A stretch of DNA of 6,692 nucleotides from Verrucomicrobiota bacterium. Lineage in GTDB: Bacteria > Verrucomicrobiota > Verrucomicrobiia > Opitutales > UBA2995. Shown here piece after piece: positions 6,165 to 6,692 of this stretch. Made by a program: the position numbers and the translations under genes. Positions within the stretch are counted from its first letter, which is position 1; each line of letters begins with the position of its first letter. The stretch covers positions 1 to 6,692 of the forward strand of contig JAPUIL010000380.1 of the NCBI GenBank assembly GCA_027297085.1, written 5' to 3'. The notes under the pieces were generated by a model that made no database searches, was not told the origin of the DNA, and saw only the letters and a list, made by a program, of their open reading frames with translations.

Positions 6165-6692
6165 TTAGCTAACCGGAATACGGATAGTAAAGGTTGTTCC
6201 TTTGCCGGTTTCTGTAGCAAAGGTCAGACGTCCATTATGAGCTTCCACTACTGATTTGGCGATAGCGGCTCCAAGTCCGGAACCTTCTTTGCCCCCAGGA
6301 GGTGCCGCGAATGGCTCAAACAAATATTCTCTTATTTCTTCAGGAATTCCGCGACCGTTGTCCGCAACAGAAATTGCTAACTCGCCATCTTTCTCGCGGG
6401 CCAAAACCCGAATTCGGCCATTCGACTTAGTGTCAACCGATTCGATGGCGTTCTCTACCAGGTTTCTGAGCACACGGATCATTTTGTCCTGGTCCAAATT
6501 TGCCGACAGCTCGTTGTCGATAAATTCAATTGGGCAGGTAGCTGTCGATAGAAGTTGCTCATGTTTGTTCTGGAATTTTTGAAAGACGTCTTTGATCGGT
6601 ACCACGATTTTCTTAAGACTCTTATAGCCTTCTGAAAACGCGGTGATATCCTCCGCTAAAGCCATCACATAATTCGTCTGGGCTTTAATAAG
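6165..6692 (-). CDS. Sensor histidine kinase, ATPase domain (5' end missing)
   Basis: The frame is open to the right edge, so 175 C-terminal residues are visible; internal GTG and ATG codons near 6668 are not the true start. This is the HATPase_c domain of a two-component sensor kinase, which phosphorylates a His in its own dimerisation helix and then a response regulator. Motifs: N-box NLVENAIES (77-85 of the visible part), G1 box DNGRGIP (111-117), F-box LFEPF (124-128), G2 box GSGLGAAIAK (137-146) and the closing HNG...GKGTTFTIRIP (152-173). The H-box with the phosphorylated His and any sensor or membrane domains lie outside the window; the first visible residues (to about 35) probably end the dimerisation helix region. 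The F-box to G2 linker carries APPGGKEG rather than the usual T-K-x-x-G-T pattern, a mild variant. No response regulator gene follows it; the next gene on the strand is the truncated phosphofructokinase, about 150 bases away. Confidence 0.9.
   Translation of the reverse strand, partial: LIKAQTNYVMALAEDITAFSEGYKSLKKIVVPIKDVFQKFQNKHEQLLSTATCPIEFIDNELSANLDQDKMIRVLRNLVENAIESVDTKSNGRIRVLAREKDGELAISVADNGRGIPEEIREYLFEPFAAPPGGKEGSGLGAAIAKSVVEAHNGRLTFATETGKGTTFTIRIPVS

Overview
The window is chromosomal DNA of moderate GC content with mostly ordinary housekeeping and DNA-repair genes. Most genes lack a clear Shine-Dalgarno sequence. The PPi-type phosphofructokinase with TAGGLAPC and GGDDTNTTA motifs, the atypical uracil-DNA glycosylase and the dispersed inverted repeat would suit an environmental Gram-negative lineage such as Verrucomicrobiota. 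That assignment is an inference from recalled family resemblance, not a search result.

Left part (2-3546, + strand): a two-gene operon encodes an SbcD/Mre11-like metallophosphoesterase, cut off by the window's left edge, and an SbcC/Rad50-like coiled-coil ATPase of 895 aa. Only 5 bases separate the genes. The ATPase has all the expected head motifs, but at mid-length it carries a small, probably beta-rich, glycine-ended domain and no CxxC zinc hook. The pair is best read as a DNA-end processing complex of a non-canonical subtype.

Middle part (3547-4825): a uracil-DNA glycosylase superfamily protein (- strand) converges on the ATPase gene. It diverges from a thioredoxin gene (+ strand) across a 61-base gap. 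The thioredoxin gene ends in a clear intrinsic terminator.

Right part (4826-6692): a gene-poor stretch of about 410 bases holds an imperfect inverted repeat of the GCCGC-AAAGA-CGCA type and one possible 42-codon reading frame. It is followed by the most unusual spot in the window. A GNAT acetyltransferase gene (+ strand) and a PPi-dependent phosphofructokinase gene (- strand) are both cut at the same point, near 5511-5520, with their 3' halves missing and the two stumps fused tail to tail. This is either a real rearrangement breakpoint (inversion or illegitimate recombination) or an assembly misjoin. Beyond it, the 3' part of a sensor histidine kinase gene (- strand) runs off the right edge.

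I see no CRISPR array, tRNA, rRNA, insertion sequence or recognisable defence island. The hook-less SbcCD-like pair and the double-truncation junction deserve most attention.
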